48,478 nucleotides of DNA from Lachnospiraceae bacterium UBA6998 (lineage in GTDB: Bacteria; Bacillota; Clostridia; Lachnospirales; Lachnospiraceae). Positions 36,937-45,473 of this stretch are shown here, piece after piece. How positions within the stretch are numbered: position 1 is the stretch's first letter; each line of letters opens with the position of its first letter. The translations under genes were made by a program, and so were the position numbers. Location: contig DJXS01000121.1 of the NCBI GenBank assembly GCA_002448395.1, forward strand, positions 1 through 48,478. Direction: 5' to 3'. The notes beneath the pieces were generated by a model that saw only the letters and a list, made by a program, of their open reading frames with translations, was not told the DNA's origin and did not search any database.

Positions 36937-37923
36937 ATGAGCATTGAAAAGAAAATTGATGTAACGGCGCTTGGAGAACTATTGATCGACTTTACACAGA
37001 ACGGCCTGAGCGAACAGGGCAACAATCTGTTCGAGGCGAATCCCGGCGGAGCTCCCTGCAATGTGCTCGCTATGCTTAACAAAGCCGGAAAGAAGACCGC
37101 TTTCATCGGCAAGGTTGGAAATGATATGTTCGGAAGACTCCTTAAGTCCAAGACTGAGGGAGAGGGAATTGATATGAGCGGGCTTGAGATGGACGATGAG
37201 ATCCATACGACCCTGGCATTTGTGGAAAAGCTGCCTAACGGCGACAGAGATTTCTCCTTCTACAGAAATCCCGGCGCGGATGTCATGCTTACAGCTGACG
37301 AAGTGGAGAAACACCGCGATCTGATCGAGAGCGCGAAGATCTTCCATCTCGGAACTCTTTCCATGACTCATGACACAGTTGAGAAGGCTACGCTCAAGGC
37401 GCTTGAGATCGCTAAGGCAGCGGGCTGCCTGATCTCCTTCGACCCCAACCTCCGTCCTCCGCTCTGGAGCAGCGAAGAGAAGGCCAAGGAAAAGATCGCG
37501 TTCGGCCTTACACAGTGCGATATCCTCAAGATTTCCGACAATGAGATCACATTCATGACCGGCGAAGAGGACCTCGACAATGGAATCCACAAGATCATTG
37601 ACCAGTATCACATTCCGCTTGTATTCGCGACTTTCGGTCCCGACGGCTCCAAGGCTTACTGCGGCGGCAAGGAAGTTTACGAGGCCGGTTTCCTCAATCC
37701 CAACACCATTGAGACAACCGGTGCAGGCGATACATTCTGCGCAAGCGCACTGCTGCATGTCCTTAAATACGGCATTGAGGGTCTTGATAATGAAGAGCAT
37801 CTTCACGAACTGCTCACTTTTGCCAATGCGGCTGCTTCACTTGTTACTACCAAGAAAGGCGCGCTCTGCGTGATGCCTACGGTGGATCAGGTTGAAGCAT
37901 ATATTAAAGAATCCGGCAGATGA
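36937..37923 (+). CDS. PfkB-family sugar kinase, probable fructokinase
   Basis: A 328-residue ribokinase-fold enzyme that phosphorylates a sugar with ATP. The start DVTALGELLIDFT, the substrate glycines NPGGAPCNV and the catalytic anion-hole motif ETTGAGDTFCASALL are diagnostic. The pattern (EANPGGAPCNVL) matches the fructokinase/2-keto-3-deoxygluconate kinase branch, with fructokinase more likely; the exact sugar is not certain. The ATG follows AAAGGGTGATAG. It is a single-gene unit between its own promoter and a strong terminator; no sugar transporter is adjacent. Confidence 0.88.
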   Translation: MSIEKKIDVTALGELLIDFTQNGLSEQGNNLFEANPGGAPCNVLAMLNKAGKKTAFIGKVGNDMFGRLLKSKTEGEGIDMSGLEMDDEIHTTLAFVEKLPNGDRDFSFYRNPGADVMLTADEVEKHRDLIESAKIFHLGTLSMTHDTVEKATLKALEIAKAAGCLISFDPNLRPPLWSSEEKAKEKIAFGLTQCDILKISDNEITFMTGEEDLDNGIHKIIDQYHIPLVFATFGPDGSKAYCGGKEVYEAGFLNPNTIETTGAGDTFCASALLHVLKYGIEGLDNEEHLHELLTFANAAASLVTTKKGALCVMPTVDQVEAYIKESGR

Positions 37924-37943
37924 CAGGCTTTGGCTGATCGATT

Positions 37944-37979
37944 CGGGCTTTGCAAATTCACTTGCAAAGCCCGTTTTTT
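37944..37979 (+). terminator. Terminator of the PfkB kinase gene
   Basis: CGGGCTTTGCAA (37944-37955) pairs exactly with TTGCAAAGCCCG (37962-37973) over six bases, then six T. The right arm also supplies the -35 box of the tRNA-Gly promoter. Confidence 0.95.
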
Positions 37980-37989
37980 CTGTTATAAT
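37962..37989 (+). promoter_or_regulatory. Promoter of tRNA-Gly
   Basis: TTGCAA (37962-37967) and TATAAT (37984-37989) with a 16-bp spacer, 15 bases before the tRNA. The -35 lies inside the preceding terminator stem. Confidence 0.75.
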
Positions 37990-38004
37990 ATTATTCGTCG
38001 ATAT

Positions 38005-38075
38005 GCAGGTATAGTTCATCGGTAGAATACCAGCTTCCCAAGCTGGGGAGACGGGTTCGATTCCCGCTACCTGCT
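38005..38075 (+). tRNA. tRNA-Gly (anticodon CCC)
   Basis: A full cloverleaf can be drawn: acceptor GCAGGTA/TACCTGC (38005-38011, 38068-38074), D stem GTTC/GAAT, anticodon stem CCAGC/GCTGG with loop TTCCCAA and anticodon CCC at 38037-38039, and T loop TTCGATT. The discriminator is T38075 and no CCA is encoded. The outermost T-stem pair is A-C. Confidence 0.95.
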
Positions 38076-38084
38076 CTCGGATGG

Positions 38085-38137
38085 AAAGCCCAGGAAATCA
38101 AAGGAAGCTTCAGATCCTTTGTTCTATGGGCTTTTTT
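38085..38137 (+). terminator. Terminator of tRNA-Gly
   Basis: An outer stem AAAGCCCA (38085-38092) with TGGGCTTT (38127-38134) encloses CAAAGGA/TCCTTTG (38099-38105, 38115-38121); the T-run continues to 38137. Confidence 0.85.
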
Positions 38138-38175
38138 CTTTCCCTTTACCAGGTAATGCAGCTGCAAAACTTCTG

Positions 38176-38204
38176 TAGATTTTTAAATGCGGCGCGCATA
38201 TAAT
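38176..38204 (+). promoter_or_regulatory. Candidate promoter of the LtaS-like gene
   Basis: A perfect TATAAT (38199-38204) lies 17 bp after a weak TAGATT (38176-38181), 41 bases before the start codon at 38246. Confidence 0.5.
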
Positions 38205-38245
38205 AGTTTGCAAAGCCTAATCATAATACTTGCTCTGGAGAATAA

Positions 38246-40609
38246 ATGAAGACAAACGAAATGTCAAAGAAGAATATAGTATTAGCCATCCTGTCGGGGC
38301 TGGTCCTCCTCGCCGGCTGGATCCTCTTGTTTTTAGTCCGCTGGGTGTTTGAGACATGGAACGGCCTGCAGATCGAAGAGATGATCTTTCAGCTCAAGGC
38401 GCCTCTTGAGGGGACAGGAGACGGGATCATACTTAAGGGTGTCCTGAGCAGCCTTCTTCCGGCAGCGGCTCTTACAGGACTTGCATATGTTATTTATTTC
38501 CATGCGCTCCGGAAAGGATCAGGAAAAAAAGTGCTGATCTGGTCGGCGGTCCTGGGAGTCATTCTGATCGCAGGCTCAGCCGGTTATGCGTGGAACAGAC
38601 TCGAGCTGGGAGAATATGTGAAAAATCAGCTCGATGACTCCTCTTTCATAGAGGATAACTATGCGGATCCGAAAGCAGTGGATATTGAATTTCCCGAAAA
38701 GAAGAGGAATCTTATTTATATCTACCTGGAGTCCATTGAATCGACCTACGCGGATTCCGCCTCGGGCGGAGCGTTCTCCTACAACAATATCCCGGAGCTT
38801 ACAGAATTGTCGAAAGAGGGAGAGAACTTTTCCGGAGGTGAAGAACTGCTCAACGGCGGAAGGGTCATGCCGGCGACAACTTTCACGATGGGCGGGATAT
38901 TTGCGCAGTCTGCAGGTCTTCCCCTCAAAGTAGATCTGGGAGAGAAATTCTATGACGCCAGGGGATCTTTTAATAAGATGAACACGCAGGACACCTTTTT
39001 TAAAAAGGTGACCAGCCTGGGTGATATTTTAGAGGACGCAGGTTATAAAAATGTGTTCATGCTGGGATCTAACGCGACATTCGGAGGAAGGCGTCTGTAT
39101 TTTAGCCAGCACGGAAACTATGAGATCGACGACTACAAATGGGCGGTCGAACAGGGGATCATCCCGGAAGATTACTATGTGTTCTGGGGAATGGAGGACA
39201 GCAGGCTTTTTGCCGCTGCAAAGGACAGGGTCACAGAACTGGCGAAGGGAGACCAGCCATTCAATTTCTCGCTTCTGACTGTAGATACACACTTTGAAGA
39301 CGGATATAAATGCAGCCTGTGCAGGGAAGACTATCCGGACAACGACTACGCGAATGCTATTGCCTGCTCGAGCAGACAGGTCTCGGAATTCGTCAGATGG
39401 ATACAGAAGCAGGATTTTTATGAGGACACCACTATTGTGCTCTGCGGCGACCATCTGACAATGGACAGCGATTTCTGCAGAGAGGTTCCGGCAGATTATA
39501 ACAGAAAAGTCTATACAGTCTTCCTCAATGCTGATGCACAGCCTGAAGAACCTGACAGAAAGAGGCTTTATTCTACTCTCGACCAGTTTCCCACGACCCT
39601 TGCTGCGCTCGGGTGCAGGATCGAAGGGAACCGTCTCGGTCTTGGGACCAACCTTTATTCTTCACAGGATACGCTCCTGGAAAGATTCGGTGAAGCGGAA
39701 GTGGTTTCCGAGATGCAGAAGAAGTCGAACTTCATGAATGAACTTGCGGACATCAATATTTATGATGAAGATCTATTGCAGGCGCAGGGTCTCCTTCCCA
39801 AATCCCGGATCACGATGAAGAAGCTCGACTATTCCGAGGGAACGATTACCTTTACGGTCAGCAAGATCGATAATATCCATGAAAACTACAAGAATGTAGA
39901 ATTGAGGATCGATGACGGAAGCAGCATATTAAAGCTGAAGATGAAGGAGGACGAAAACGCGGAAGGTGTTTATACCGCACAGACAGATCTGGATTCTTTC
40001 AACTACAGAAATGCCAAGGCGACTGCAGTGGTCATAGGACAGTCCGGAAGAGAATATAATACAGCGACGATGACAGGCGATCTCTCCATTAAACAGACAG
40101 AGATCTGCGCCTACCTCGACGCGCTGTCCCGTAATCCTCAGTACACAGTATTCATTGCCCTCAGGGATGACGGTTCCCACTCCCTGACGGAAGAGATCTG
40201 TGAGGGTCTGTGGAAACTGGGACTTAAAGAAGATCTTCGCGGACACTACAGATGGAGCTATTACGCTGTGATAGAACCGGATAATATCGTCGAGGAAATG
40301 TCTGAGAAGGAGCTGACAAGGACGGGAACTCTAAGTGACGGGGCGAAGTATTCCGTGCTCAGCCAGGGAGGACTGACCGGTGCGGGCGGAGGCGCCGGCA
40401 GATACCTGACATGCTCTATAAAGATCAATGGGGTGGATTACGCCGTAAAGAGGATCGGACTTAATTTTGTGGTCTACGATACGGAGAACAGCCGCGTTGT
40501 GGACAGCTGCGAGTTCAATACTTATATGGGGCTTGACCCGAAGAGGATTGACGTACAGGAGCTGATCGACAGAGCGCAGGATGCGGAAGAACAGATGGAT
40601 GTCAATTGA
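38246..40609 (+). CDS. LtaS-like phosphoglycerol transferase/sulfatase-fold membrane enzyme with C-terminal ILEI-like domain
   Basis: Three membrane helices (about 10-33, 63-87, 95-115) precede an extracellular alkaline-phosphatase/sulfatase-type domain. Metal and active-site motifs are YLESIEST (E162), PATTFTMGG (Thr211/212), and LCGDHLTM (D402, H403 region). This is the lipoteichoic-acid-synthase/MdoB group, which transfers phosphoglycerol to envelope polymers. A beta-rich linker (about 515-610) follows. The last 150 residues contain FIALRDDGSHSLTEEICEGL, then GGLTGAGGGAG, IKINGVDYAVKRIGLNFVVY and VVDSCEFNTY, a close fit to the ILEI/FAM3 (PANDER-like) domain, a presumed carbohydrate-binding fold. 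The ATG follows CTGGAG. The next gene encodes a secreted wall-active protein. The exact polymer is unknown. Confidence 0.85.
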   Translation: MKTNEMSKKNIVLAILSGLVLLAGWILLFLVRWVFETWNGLQIEEMIFQLKAPLEGTGDGIILKGVLSSLLPAAALTGLAYVIYFHALRKGSGKKVLIWSAVLGVILIAGSAGYAWNRLELGEYVKNQLDDSSFIEDNYADPKAVDIEFPEKKRNLIYIYLESIESTYADSASGGAFSYNNIPELTELSKEGENFSGGEELLNGGRVMPATTFTMGGIFAQSAGLPLKVDLGEKFYDARGSFNKMNTQDTFFKKVTSLGDILEDAGYKNVFMLGSNATFGGRRLYFSQHGNYEIDDYKWAVEQGIIPEDYYVFWGMEDSRLFAAAKDRVTELAKGDQPFNFSLLTVDTHFEDGYKCSLCREDYPDNDYANAIACSSRQVSEFVRWIQKQDFYEDTTIVLCGDHLTMDSDFCREVPADYNRKVYTVFLNADAQPEEPDRKRLYSTLDQFPTTLAALGCRIEGNRLGLGTNLYSSQDTLLERFGEAEVVSEMQKKSNFMNELADINIYDEDLLQAQGLLPKSRITMKKLDYSEGTITFTVSKIDNIHENYKNVELRIDDGSSILKLKMKEDENAEGVYTAQTDLDSFNYRNAKATAVVIGQSGREYNTATMTGDLSIKQTEICAYLDALSRNPQYTVFIALRDDGSHSLTEEICEGLWKLGLKEDLRGHYRWSYYAVIEPDNIVEEMSEKELTRTGTLSDGAKYSVLSQGGLTGAGGGAGRYLTCSIKINGVDYAVKRIGLNFVVYDTENSRVVDSCEFNTYMGLDPKRIDVQELIDRAQDAEEQMDVN

Positions 40610-40687
40610 GAAAGTTACAACAAATTATAAAGAAATTATAAAAATAACAAACAAATAATAAAAAGATTGCGGAAGCATAACAACTCG

Positions 40688-40716
40688 TTGCAAGATAGAA
40701 ACGAAAACTTTATAAT
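40688..40716 (+). promoter_or_regulatory. Sigma-A promoter of the lysozyme-like gene
   Basis: TTGCAA (40688-40693) and TATAAT (40711-40716) with a 17-bp spacer. A small imperfect hairpin (CCTGTTTCC with GGAAACACAGG, about 40735-40761) lies in the leader. Confidence 0.85.
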
Positions 40717-40784
40717 TAATTCGTGTCTGTTCTGCCCTGTTTCCTGCAGTGGAAACACAGGTGTTGAAGTATAAAGGAGTTGTT

Positions 40785-42017
40785 ATGAGAAACGCGTTGG
40801 TCTCCCGAATCAGTAAGTATACAATTGCCTGGCTTGCTGCCGCTGCGATCACTTTGGCGGCTATGGCGCCTTCAATGCCGGCGAAAGCGGCGAGCAATGA
40901 AGAGACGGCTTTCTTTTATCTGACTGATACGCTGGGATTTAACGTAGCGGCGGCCTGCGGGATCATGGCAAACATCCGGCATGAATCCAATTTCCATCCC
41001 GGAGCAGGAAGCTGGGGCGGTGCATACGGCCTCTGCCAGTGGATGGGAGGCCGCCTTGACGGTCTTGAGTACTACTGCTGGGATCACGGATTCGATCCCG
41101 AATCCATGGCCGGTCAGCTATCCTATCTCACACATGAACTCAGAAGCTATTATCCGAGCCTCTACAGATACCTGATGAACCTGGACAACTCCAGTGAAGC
41201 CGCATATAATGCCGCTTACAGGTTCTGTTATGACTTTGAGAGGCCGGCAGACAGAAGCGGGCAGTCTGGCAGCAGAGGAAATCTCGCGTCAGGAACCTAT
41301 TGGAACAGATATAAGATCTACGCTTATGATCAATGGATCGAGACGAAACTCGGTACAGTTTATCACTACACGGACGGAACACTCCACTACGGCTGGCTGG
41401 AACTTGACGATGAACGCTACTATCTTGACCAGGACGGTATCCTGAAGAAGGGCCTCTTCTCAACAGAAGGCGACACTTACTTCTCAGATGAGGATGGGGT
41501 TCTTCAGTATGGCTGGCAGGAGATAAACGGCAACAAGTACTATTTTGACGAGGAAACAGGAAAGATGCAGGTCGGCTGGAGCGAAGTCGACGGCAAGATG
41601 ACATTCTTTGACAGCAACGGCAAGATGACCAGCGTCAACTCCTTTAATGACAAGAATAACATCACAGACGCGGAAATCGCGAGTTCCGTGATCGAGAAGG
41701 AGATAGAACAGGAAGTTACAGTAAACGCTCCTTCCGCGGATCCGCTTCCTCTTTCCGATAAGCTTTCCGACGTCGCACAGACGATCCAGGAAGCCGGATC
41801 AGGTTCTCAGAGTTCGGCTGCATCGGTTGCCACGCCCGGCAAGGAAACGCAGATCGATCCTGACGATTACAGGCCGAGCAGCGCGGTAAACGGAAATACT
41901 ATCGACACATCGAAACTTGGAGTTGGAGATGGCGGCAATGAAGGAGTCGTGATGGGCGAGGATCCTGCAATGAATAATTCGGGCGAATCCAAGGTCGTTT
42001 TTGAAAAACCGGAATAA
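40785..42017 (+). CDS. Secreted lysozyme-like protein with wall-binding repeats
   Basis: A 410-residue exported protein. Residues 1-35 are a signal peptide (basic start MRNALVSRISK, hydrophobic core, AKA-A cleavage site). Residues about 38-180 match the phage tail-tip lysozyme family: IMANIRHESNFHPGAGSWG, with E67 as the probable catalytic acid, and YGLCQWMGGR. Residues about 187-285 hold four or five choline-binding-type repeats (YGWLELDDERYYLDQDG, YGWQEINGNKYYFDEETG, VGWSEVDGKMTFFD). The last 120 residues are Ser/Asp-rich and disordered. ATG 40785 follows AAGGAG. It is downstream of the LtaS-like gene but has its own promoter. Likely role: peptidoglycan turnover at the surface. Confidence 0.88.
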   Translation: MRNALVSRISKYTIAWLAAAAITLAAMAPSMPAKAASNEETAFFYLTDTLGFNVAAACGIMANIRHESNFHPGAGSWGGAYGLCQWMGGRLDGLEYYCWDHGFDPESMAGQLSYLTHELRSYYPSLYRYLMNLDNSSEAAYNAAYRFCYDFERPADRSGQSGSRGNLASGTYWNRYKIYAYDQWIETKLGTVYHYTDGTLHYGWLELDDERYYLDQDGILKKGLFSTEGDTYFSDEDGVLQYGWQEINGNKYYFDEETGKMQVGWSEVDGKMTFFDSNGKMTSVNSFNDKNNITDAEIASSVIEKEIEQEVTVNAPSADPLPLSDKLSDVAQTIQEAGSGSQSSAASVATPGKETQIDPDDYRPSSAVNGNTIDTSKLGVGDGGNEGVVMGEDPAMNNSGESKVVFEKPE

Positions 42018-42041
42018 GTCACATGTAATACCGAATCAGAC

Positions 42042-42076
42042 TGCGGTCGTAAGAACTAATCTTACGGCCGCATTTT
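42042..42076 (+). terminator. Terminator of the lysozyme-like gene
   Basis: TGCGGTCGTAAG (42042-42053) pairs with CTTACGGCCGCA (42061-42072) with one G-U pair, followed by TTTTA. Confidence 0.85.
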
Positions 42077-42098
42077 ACCGATGAAAACGGAGGTCTGT

Positions 42099-43151
42099 AT
42101 GATCATGAAATCAGATTTGGAAATATACGGAACACTAGGACCGGCATGCAGAGATACAGAGGTGCTAAGACAGATGTTTGCCGCCGGAATAACCGGCATG
42201 AGACTAAACTTGTCCCACGGCACACTTGATGACAGCGCGCCGATGATCGAAGCTTTTCACAGAGCGGCCGGTCTTGAAGGAGTAAGGCCTTCGCTTCTGA
42301 TCGATATGCAGGGTCCGGAACTGAGGATCGGAAATGTGAAAAAAGGGCTTTCGGCCGTGCAGGGAGATACTGTCAGCCTGTCGGTAAAGGATGAACCTGC
42401 GGAGGATCCGGATTCGATTCCTGTACCCCGCGAGATATTTGAGCATTACGAGCCGGGAATGGTTGTTATGATCGATGACGGCAAGATCCGTCTTCGCCTT
42501 AATAAGCCTGATGACACCGCCCGCATCAGGAGAATTCAGGCTGCTGTTCTCACCGGAGGGCCGGTGCTCAGCAGAAAGAGCATTGCAGTAGAGGGCATGT
42601 CCGTCACGGGAAGCACTCTTACGCAGCAGGATCTGCTGAACCTTAAATGCGCTTCGGAAGCCGGTGTCACCGATGTGATGCAGCCCTTTGTGCGCGGGGA
42701 AGGTGACCTGATGGAAGTGAGAAAGGCAATGGCGGAATGCGGAGCCGGGAACTGCAGGCTGTTTGCCAAAATAGAGAACCGGGAAGGGATCAGAGCCGTA
42801 GAAGAGATCCTTCCTCTCGCGGATATGCTTGTCATCGCAAGGGGAGACCTGGGAAATGCTGTCCCGCTATGGGAACTGCCCCGGGTACAGAAAGAAATAT
42901 CGGAGAAATGCCTCTCGGCGGAGGTCCCTTTTATGGTGGTAACGCAGATGCTGGCGAGCATGGAACACTCGCCGGTACCGACAAGGGCAGAGGTGTCTGA
43001 TATCTTTAACGCTGTGAGCGACGGAGCATCGGCCGTCATGATCACCGGGGAATCCGCTTCAGGCCTGTATCCTGTGCTTGCCTCCGGCTATCTTGTAAAG
43101 ACGGCATTGGAAGGCCTTAAATGGAGAAAGGAAAGAGAAAAGCAGAGTTGA
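42099..43151 (+). CDS. Short pyruvate-kinase-like protein without C-terminal domain
   Basis: A 350-residue relative of pyruvate kinase, against about 470-590 for the usual enzyme. The barrel motifs are kept: MRLNLSHG (34-41), IDMQGPELRIG (69-79, with Q where canonical enzymes have K), AKIENREG (K224, E226), ARGDLGN (248-254) and VTQMLASM (T282). A short B domain is present (about 85-165). The C-terminal regulatory domain is absent; the stop follows directly after GESASGLYPV and one helix. It may be an unregulated pyruvate kinase or act on a related substrate. ATG 42099 follows ACGGAGG by five bases; the ATG at 42081 lies before that site. Confidence 0.83.
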   Translation: MIMKSDLEIYGTLGPACRDTEVLRQMFAAGITGMRLNLSHGTLDDSAPMIEAFHRAAGLEGVRPSLLIDMQGPELRIGNVKKGLSAVQGDTVSLSVKDEPAEDPDSIPVPREIFEHYEPGMVVMIDDGKIRLRLNKPDDTARIRRIQAAVLTGGPVLSRKSIAVEGMSVTGSTLTQQDLLNLKCASEAGVTDVMQPFVRGEGDLMEVRKAMAECGAGNCRLFAKIENREGIRAVEEILPLADMLVIARGDLGNAVPLWELPRVQKEISEKCLSAEVPFMVVTQMLASMEHSPVPTRAEVSDIFNAVSDGASAVMITGESASGLYPVLASGYLVKTALEGLKWRKEREKQS

Positions 43152-43170
43152 TGCATTCTCCCTGAAATTA

Positions 43171-43179
43171 TGCTATCAT
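43171..43179 (+). promoter_or_regulatory. Extended -10 promoter of nrdR
   Basis: TGCTATCAT (43171-43179) is a TGn-extended -10 box, 50 bases before the nrdR start. A TTGATG at 43148-43153 lies 20 bp upstream of the hexamer, too far to be a good -35. Confidence 0.55.
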
Positions 43180-43229
43180 TAAAAACTGGAAATGCAGCAA
43201 AGCACTGATAATCAGGAAGAGGTGAAGGC

Positions 43230-43688
43230 ATGAGATGTCCCTACTGCGGAAAGGATGATACGAGAGTAATTGATTCAAGGCCGGTGGAGGATAACAATTC
43301 GATCCGCAGAAGAAGGATCTGCGATTCGTGCGGCAAGAGATTTACTACGTATGAGAAGATCGAGATGATCCCGATGATGGTCACCAAGAAGGACAATAAC
43401 AGGGAGATCTTTGACCGCTCCAAGATCGAGGGCGGTATTCTGCGCGCCTGCCACAAGAGACCGGTCAGCGCGGCTCAGATCAAGAAGATCGTCGACGAGA
43501 TCGAGGCAGAAGTCTTTGAAAGGGATGAGAAGGAGATTTCCAGCAAACAGATCGGAGAACTGGTCATGGCTAAGATCAATAAGCTTGATCCTGTCGCGTA
43601 TGTCAGGTTTGCTTCTGTTTACAGAGAATTCAAGGATGTGGAGACATTTATGGAGGAACTTAGGAAAGTTCTTAATTCCGAAGAGTGA
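43230..43688 (+). CDS. nrdR: Ribonucleotide reductase repressor NrdR
   Basis: NrdR is a zinc- and nucleotide-binding repressor of ribonucleotide reductase operons. The 152-residue product has the zinc ribbon C3, C6, C31 and C34 (RCPYCGKDDTRVIDSR, CDSCGKRF) and an ATP-cone domain (FDRSKIEGGILRACHKRPVS). No nrd gene or NrdR box is seen in this window. The ATG follows AAGAGGTGAAGGC. Confidence 0.97.
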   Translation: MRCPYCGKDDTRVIDSRPVEDNNSIRRRRICDSCGKRFTTYEKIEMIPMMVTKKDNNREIFDRSKIEGGILRACHKRPVSAAQIKKIVDEIEAEVFERDEKEISSKQIGELVMAKINKLDPVAYVRFASVYREFKDVETFMEELRKVLNSEE

Positions 43689-43737
43689 TCCTTTCCAAAG
43701 AGCGCGGCACTTCGTCGGGCCATCAGAGAAATGTCTG

Positions 43738-43766
43738 TTGAAAAATAAATCTCTGTAGTATAGAAT
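43738..43766 (+). promoter_or_regulatory. Sigma-A promoter of efp
   Basis: TTGAAA (43738-43743) and TAGAAT (43761-43766), spacer 17 bp, 39 bases before the efp start. Confidence 0.75.
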
Positions 43767-43805
43767 AAATTAGTATTAGACGCGAGTACATCAGGAGGTA
43801 TCTTT

Positions 43806-44363
43806 ATGATTTCTGCAAGTGATTTCAGAAACGGCATTACGATTGAAAAGGACGGAACAGTACTGGAGATCATCGAATTCCAGCATGTCAAACCCGGCAA
43901 GGGCGCTGCATTCGTCAGAACCAAGTTAAAAGATGTGATCAACGGCGGTGTTACAGAGACTACTTTCCGCCCTACTGAGAAATTCCCTCAGGCAAGGATC
44001 GACAGGAAAGAGTATCAGTATCTGTATGCGGATGGCGACCTTTATGCTTACATGGATACAGAGACTTATGATCAGATCAGCCTTGGCAAAGACGTTGTCG
44101 GCGACAATATGAAGTTCGTCAAGGAAAATGATATGGTCAAGCTCGTATCTTACAACGGAAACGTGTTCAACATGGAGCCTCCGATGTTCGTAGAACTTGA
44201 GATCACGGAGACCGAGCCCGGCTTCAAAGGCAATACCGCAACCGGTGCCACAAAGCCCGCTACAGTTGAGACAGGCGCTACAGTCAGCGTTCCGCTGTTC
44301 TGCAATATCGGCGATGTGATCAAGATCGACACGAGAACCGGCGAGTATCTGTCCAGAGCTTAA
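43806..44363 (+). CDS. efp: Translation elongation factor P
   Basis: EF-P rescues ribosomes stalled at consecutive prolines. It has 185 residues and three beta domains: KOW-like [17 protein letters not shown] with K32 at the tip that is post-translationally modified in many bacteria, and the OB domain ending [21 protein letters not shown]. No EpmA/EpmB modifier gene is adjacent. The ATG follows AGGAGGTATCTTT. It is a single-gene unit with a strong terminator. Confidence 0.98.
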   Translation: MISASDFRNGITIEKDGTVLEIIEFQHVKPGKGAAFVRTKLKDVINGGVTETTFRPTEKFPQARIDRKEYQYLYADGDLYAYMDTETYDQISLGKDVVGDNMKFVKENDMVKLVSYNGNVFNMEPPMFVELEITETEPGFKGNTATGATKPATVETGATVSVPLFCNIGDVIKIDTRTGEYLSRA

Positions 44364-44400
44364 GAGCACGCACATACTTTTCAAATCAGGATAATGCTGA

Positions 44401-44439
44401 AAGACAATGGGAAAGGTTTATTCCCATTGTCTTTTTTTA
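44401..44439 (+). terminator. Terminator of efp
   Basis: AAAGACAATGGGAA (44401-44414) pairs exactly with TTCCCATTGTCTTT (44422-44435), seven-base loop, T-run at the end. Confidence 0.95.
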
Positions 44440-44470
44440 TGCACATCTATATTTTGACAAGGAGAGTATT

Positions 44471-45352
44471 GTGAAGACTAATAAAAAGAACAGATTCTAT
44501 GATGAAATGAAAGAGTGTCTTATGAGACTCAAACCGGAAGAGATGGAGATCTCATTTAACAGGATCAACAAACAGAACAGAAAGGGACTGCATGGATGCA
44601 TACTTCAGCTGCCGGGAGCCGCGGCGTCGCCGACCTTCTATTTTGAAGACCTGTATGAGGCATACTTAAACGGCACCGCTCCGGAAGATATCGCGGAAAG
44701 CCTTATTAATTTTGCCAGGGAGAACAATCTGGACTCGATCCCGGGGAATATTGATATCGACGATTATGACTGCGTGAGAAAGAACCTTGGACTGATGGTA
44801 ATAGGAGAAGAGAAAAACAGGGAATATCTCGAGGACATGATCTATAAAAAGATCGAGGACCTGGCTCTTATCCCGATCATTTTTACAAATGATAAATACG
44901 GAACCGGATGCATCAAGGTAAGAGAAGGATTTTTGAAATACTGGGGCGTGAGTGCAGGTGAGGTATTGGAAGAGGCGATCCTGAACGCTCCCAGGATCAT
45001 GCCTCCCACATTCAGGCAGCTGAATGAAATCCTGGGCAGTCAGGATGAGGATGACAACGAACTGTTTGTGATCAGCAACAGTTACTACGCGGGAGGGGCA
45101 GCGGTCGCGTTTTACCCGGGCTTTCTTGACTGTATCGGAAAAGCGCTGGGGAAGGATCTGTTCATTCTGCCCAGTTCTGTAAATGAGCTGATCCTTGTGA
45201 CGGACAGCGGACAGGATCCTGAGGTGCTTCTTCAGATCGTAAAGGAAGTGAACAGGACGCAGGTCGAACCCGGTGAAGTACTTACAGATGCCGTTTACCA
45301 TTACAGCAGAAGCGGGGAAGGCTTTCAAAGGCTTCTCCCTTCACAGATGTGA
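44471..45352 (+). CDS. DUF5688 family protein
   Basis: A 293-residue protein typical of Lachnospiraceae, with no known function. Recognisable parts are SYYAGGAAVAFYPGFLDCIG followed by LFILPSSVNELILVTD, the conserved C-terminal half of this family. There is no signal peptide or membrane segment. It starts with GTG at 44471, four bases after AAGGAGAG, directly behind the efp terminator. Relatives are often found as several copies per genome; only this one is in the window. Confidence 0.82.
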   Translation: MKTNKKNRFYDEMKECLMRLKPEEMEISFNRINKQNRKGLHGCILQLPGAAASPTFYFEDLYEAYLNGTAPEDIAESLINFARENNLDSIPGNIDIDDYDCVRKNLGLMVIGEEKNREYLEDMIYKKIEDLALIPIIFTNDKYGTGCIKVREGFLKYWGVSAGEVLEEAILNAPRIMPPTFRQLNEILGSQDEDDNELFVISNSYYAGGAAVAFYPGFLDCIGKALGKDLFILPSSVNELILVTDSGQDPEVLLQIVKEVNRTQVEPGEVLTDAVYHYSRSGEGFQRLLPSQM

Positions 45353-45400
45353 CCGCGGCGGTCCGGGAATTTAAGGTATTCTAAAGGACTGTACCGATGC

Positions 45401-45429
45401 TGGACAATTGATATTCGTTATGGTATATT
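45401..45429 (+). promoter_or_regulatory. Promoter of tRNA-Arg
   Basis: TGGACA (45401-45406) and TATATT (45424-45429) with 17 bp between. The expected start point is at about 45436, exactly where the leader hairpin begins. Confidence 0.7.
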
Positions 45430-45436
45430 GATTAGG

Positions 45437-45465
45437 CTGAAGGCAGATATACTATCTGCCTTCAG
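45437..45465 (+). other. Perfect 13-bp hairpin in the tRNA-Arg leader
   Basis: CTGAAGGCAGATA (45437-45449) and TATCTGCCTTCAG (45453-45465) are exact complements over the three-base loop TAC, eight bases before the tRNA. No T-run follows, so it is not a typical terminator. It would form the very 5' end of the tRNA precursor. Confidence 0.85.
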
Positions 45466-45473
45466 ACAAATAT

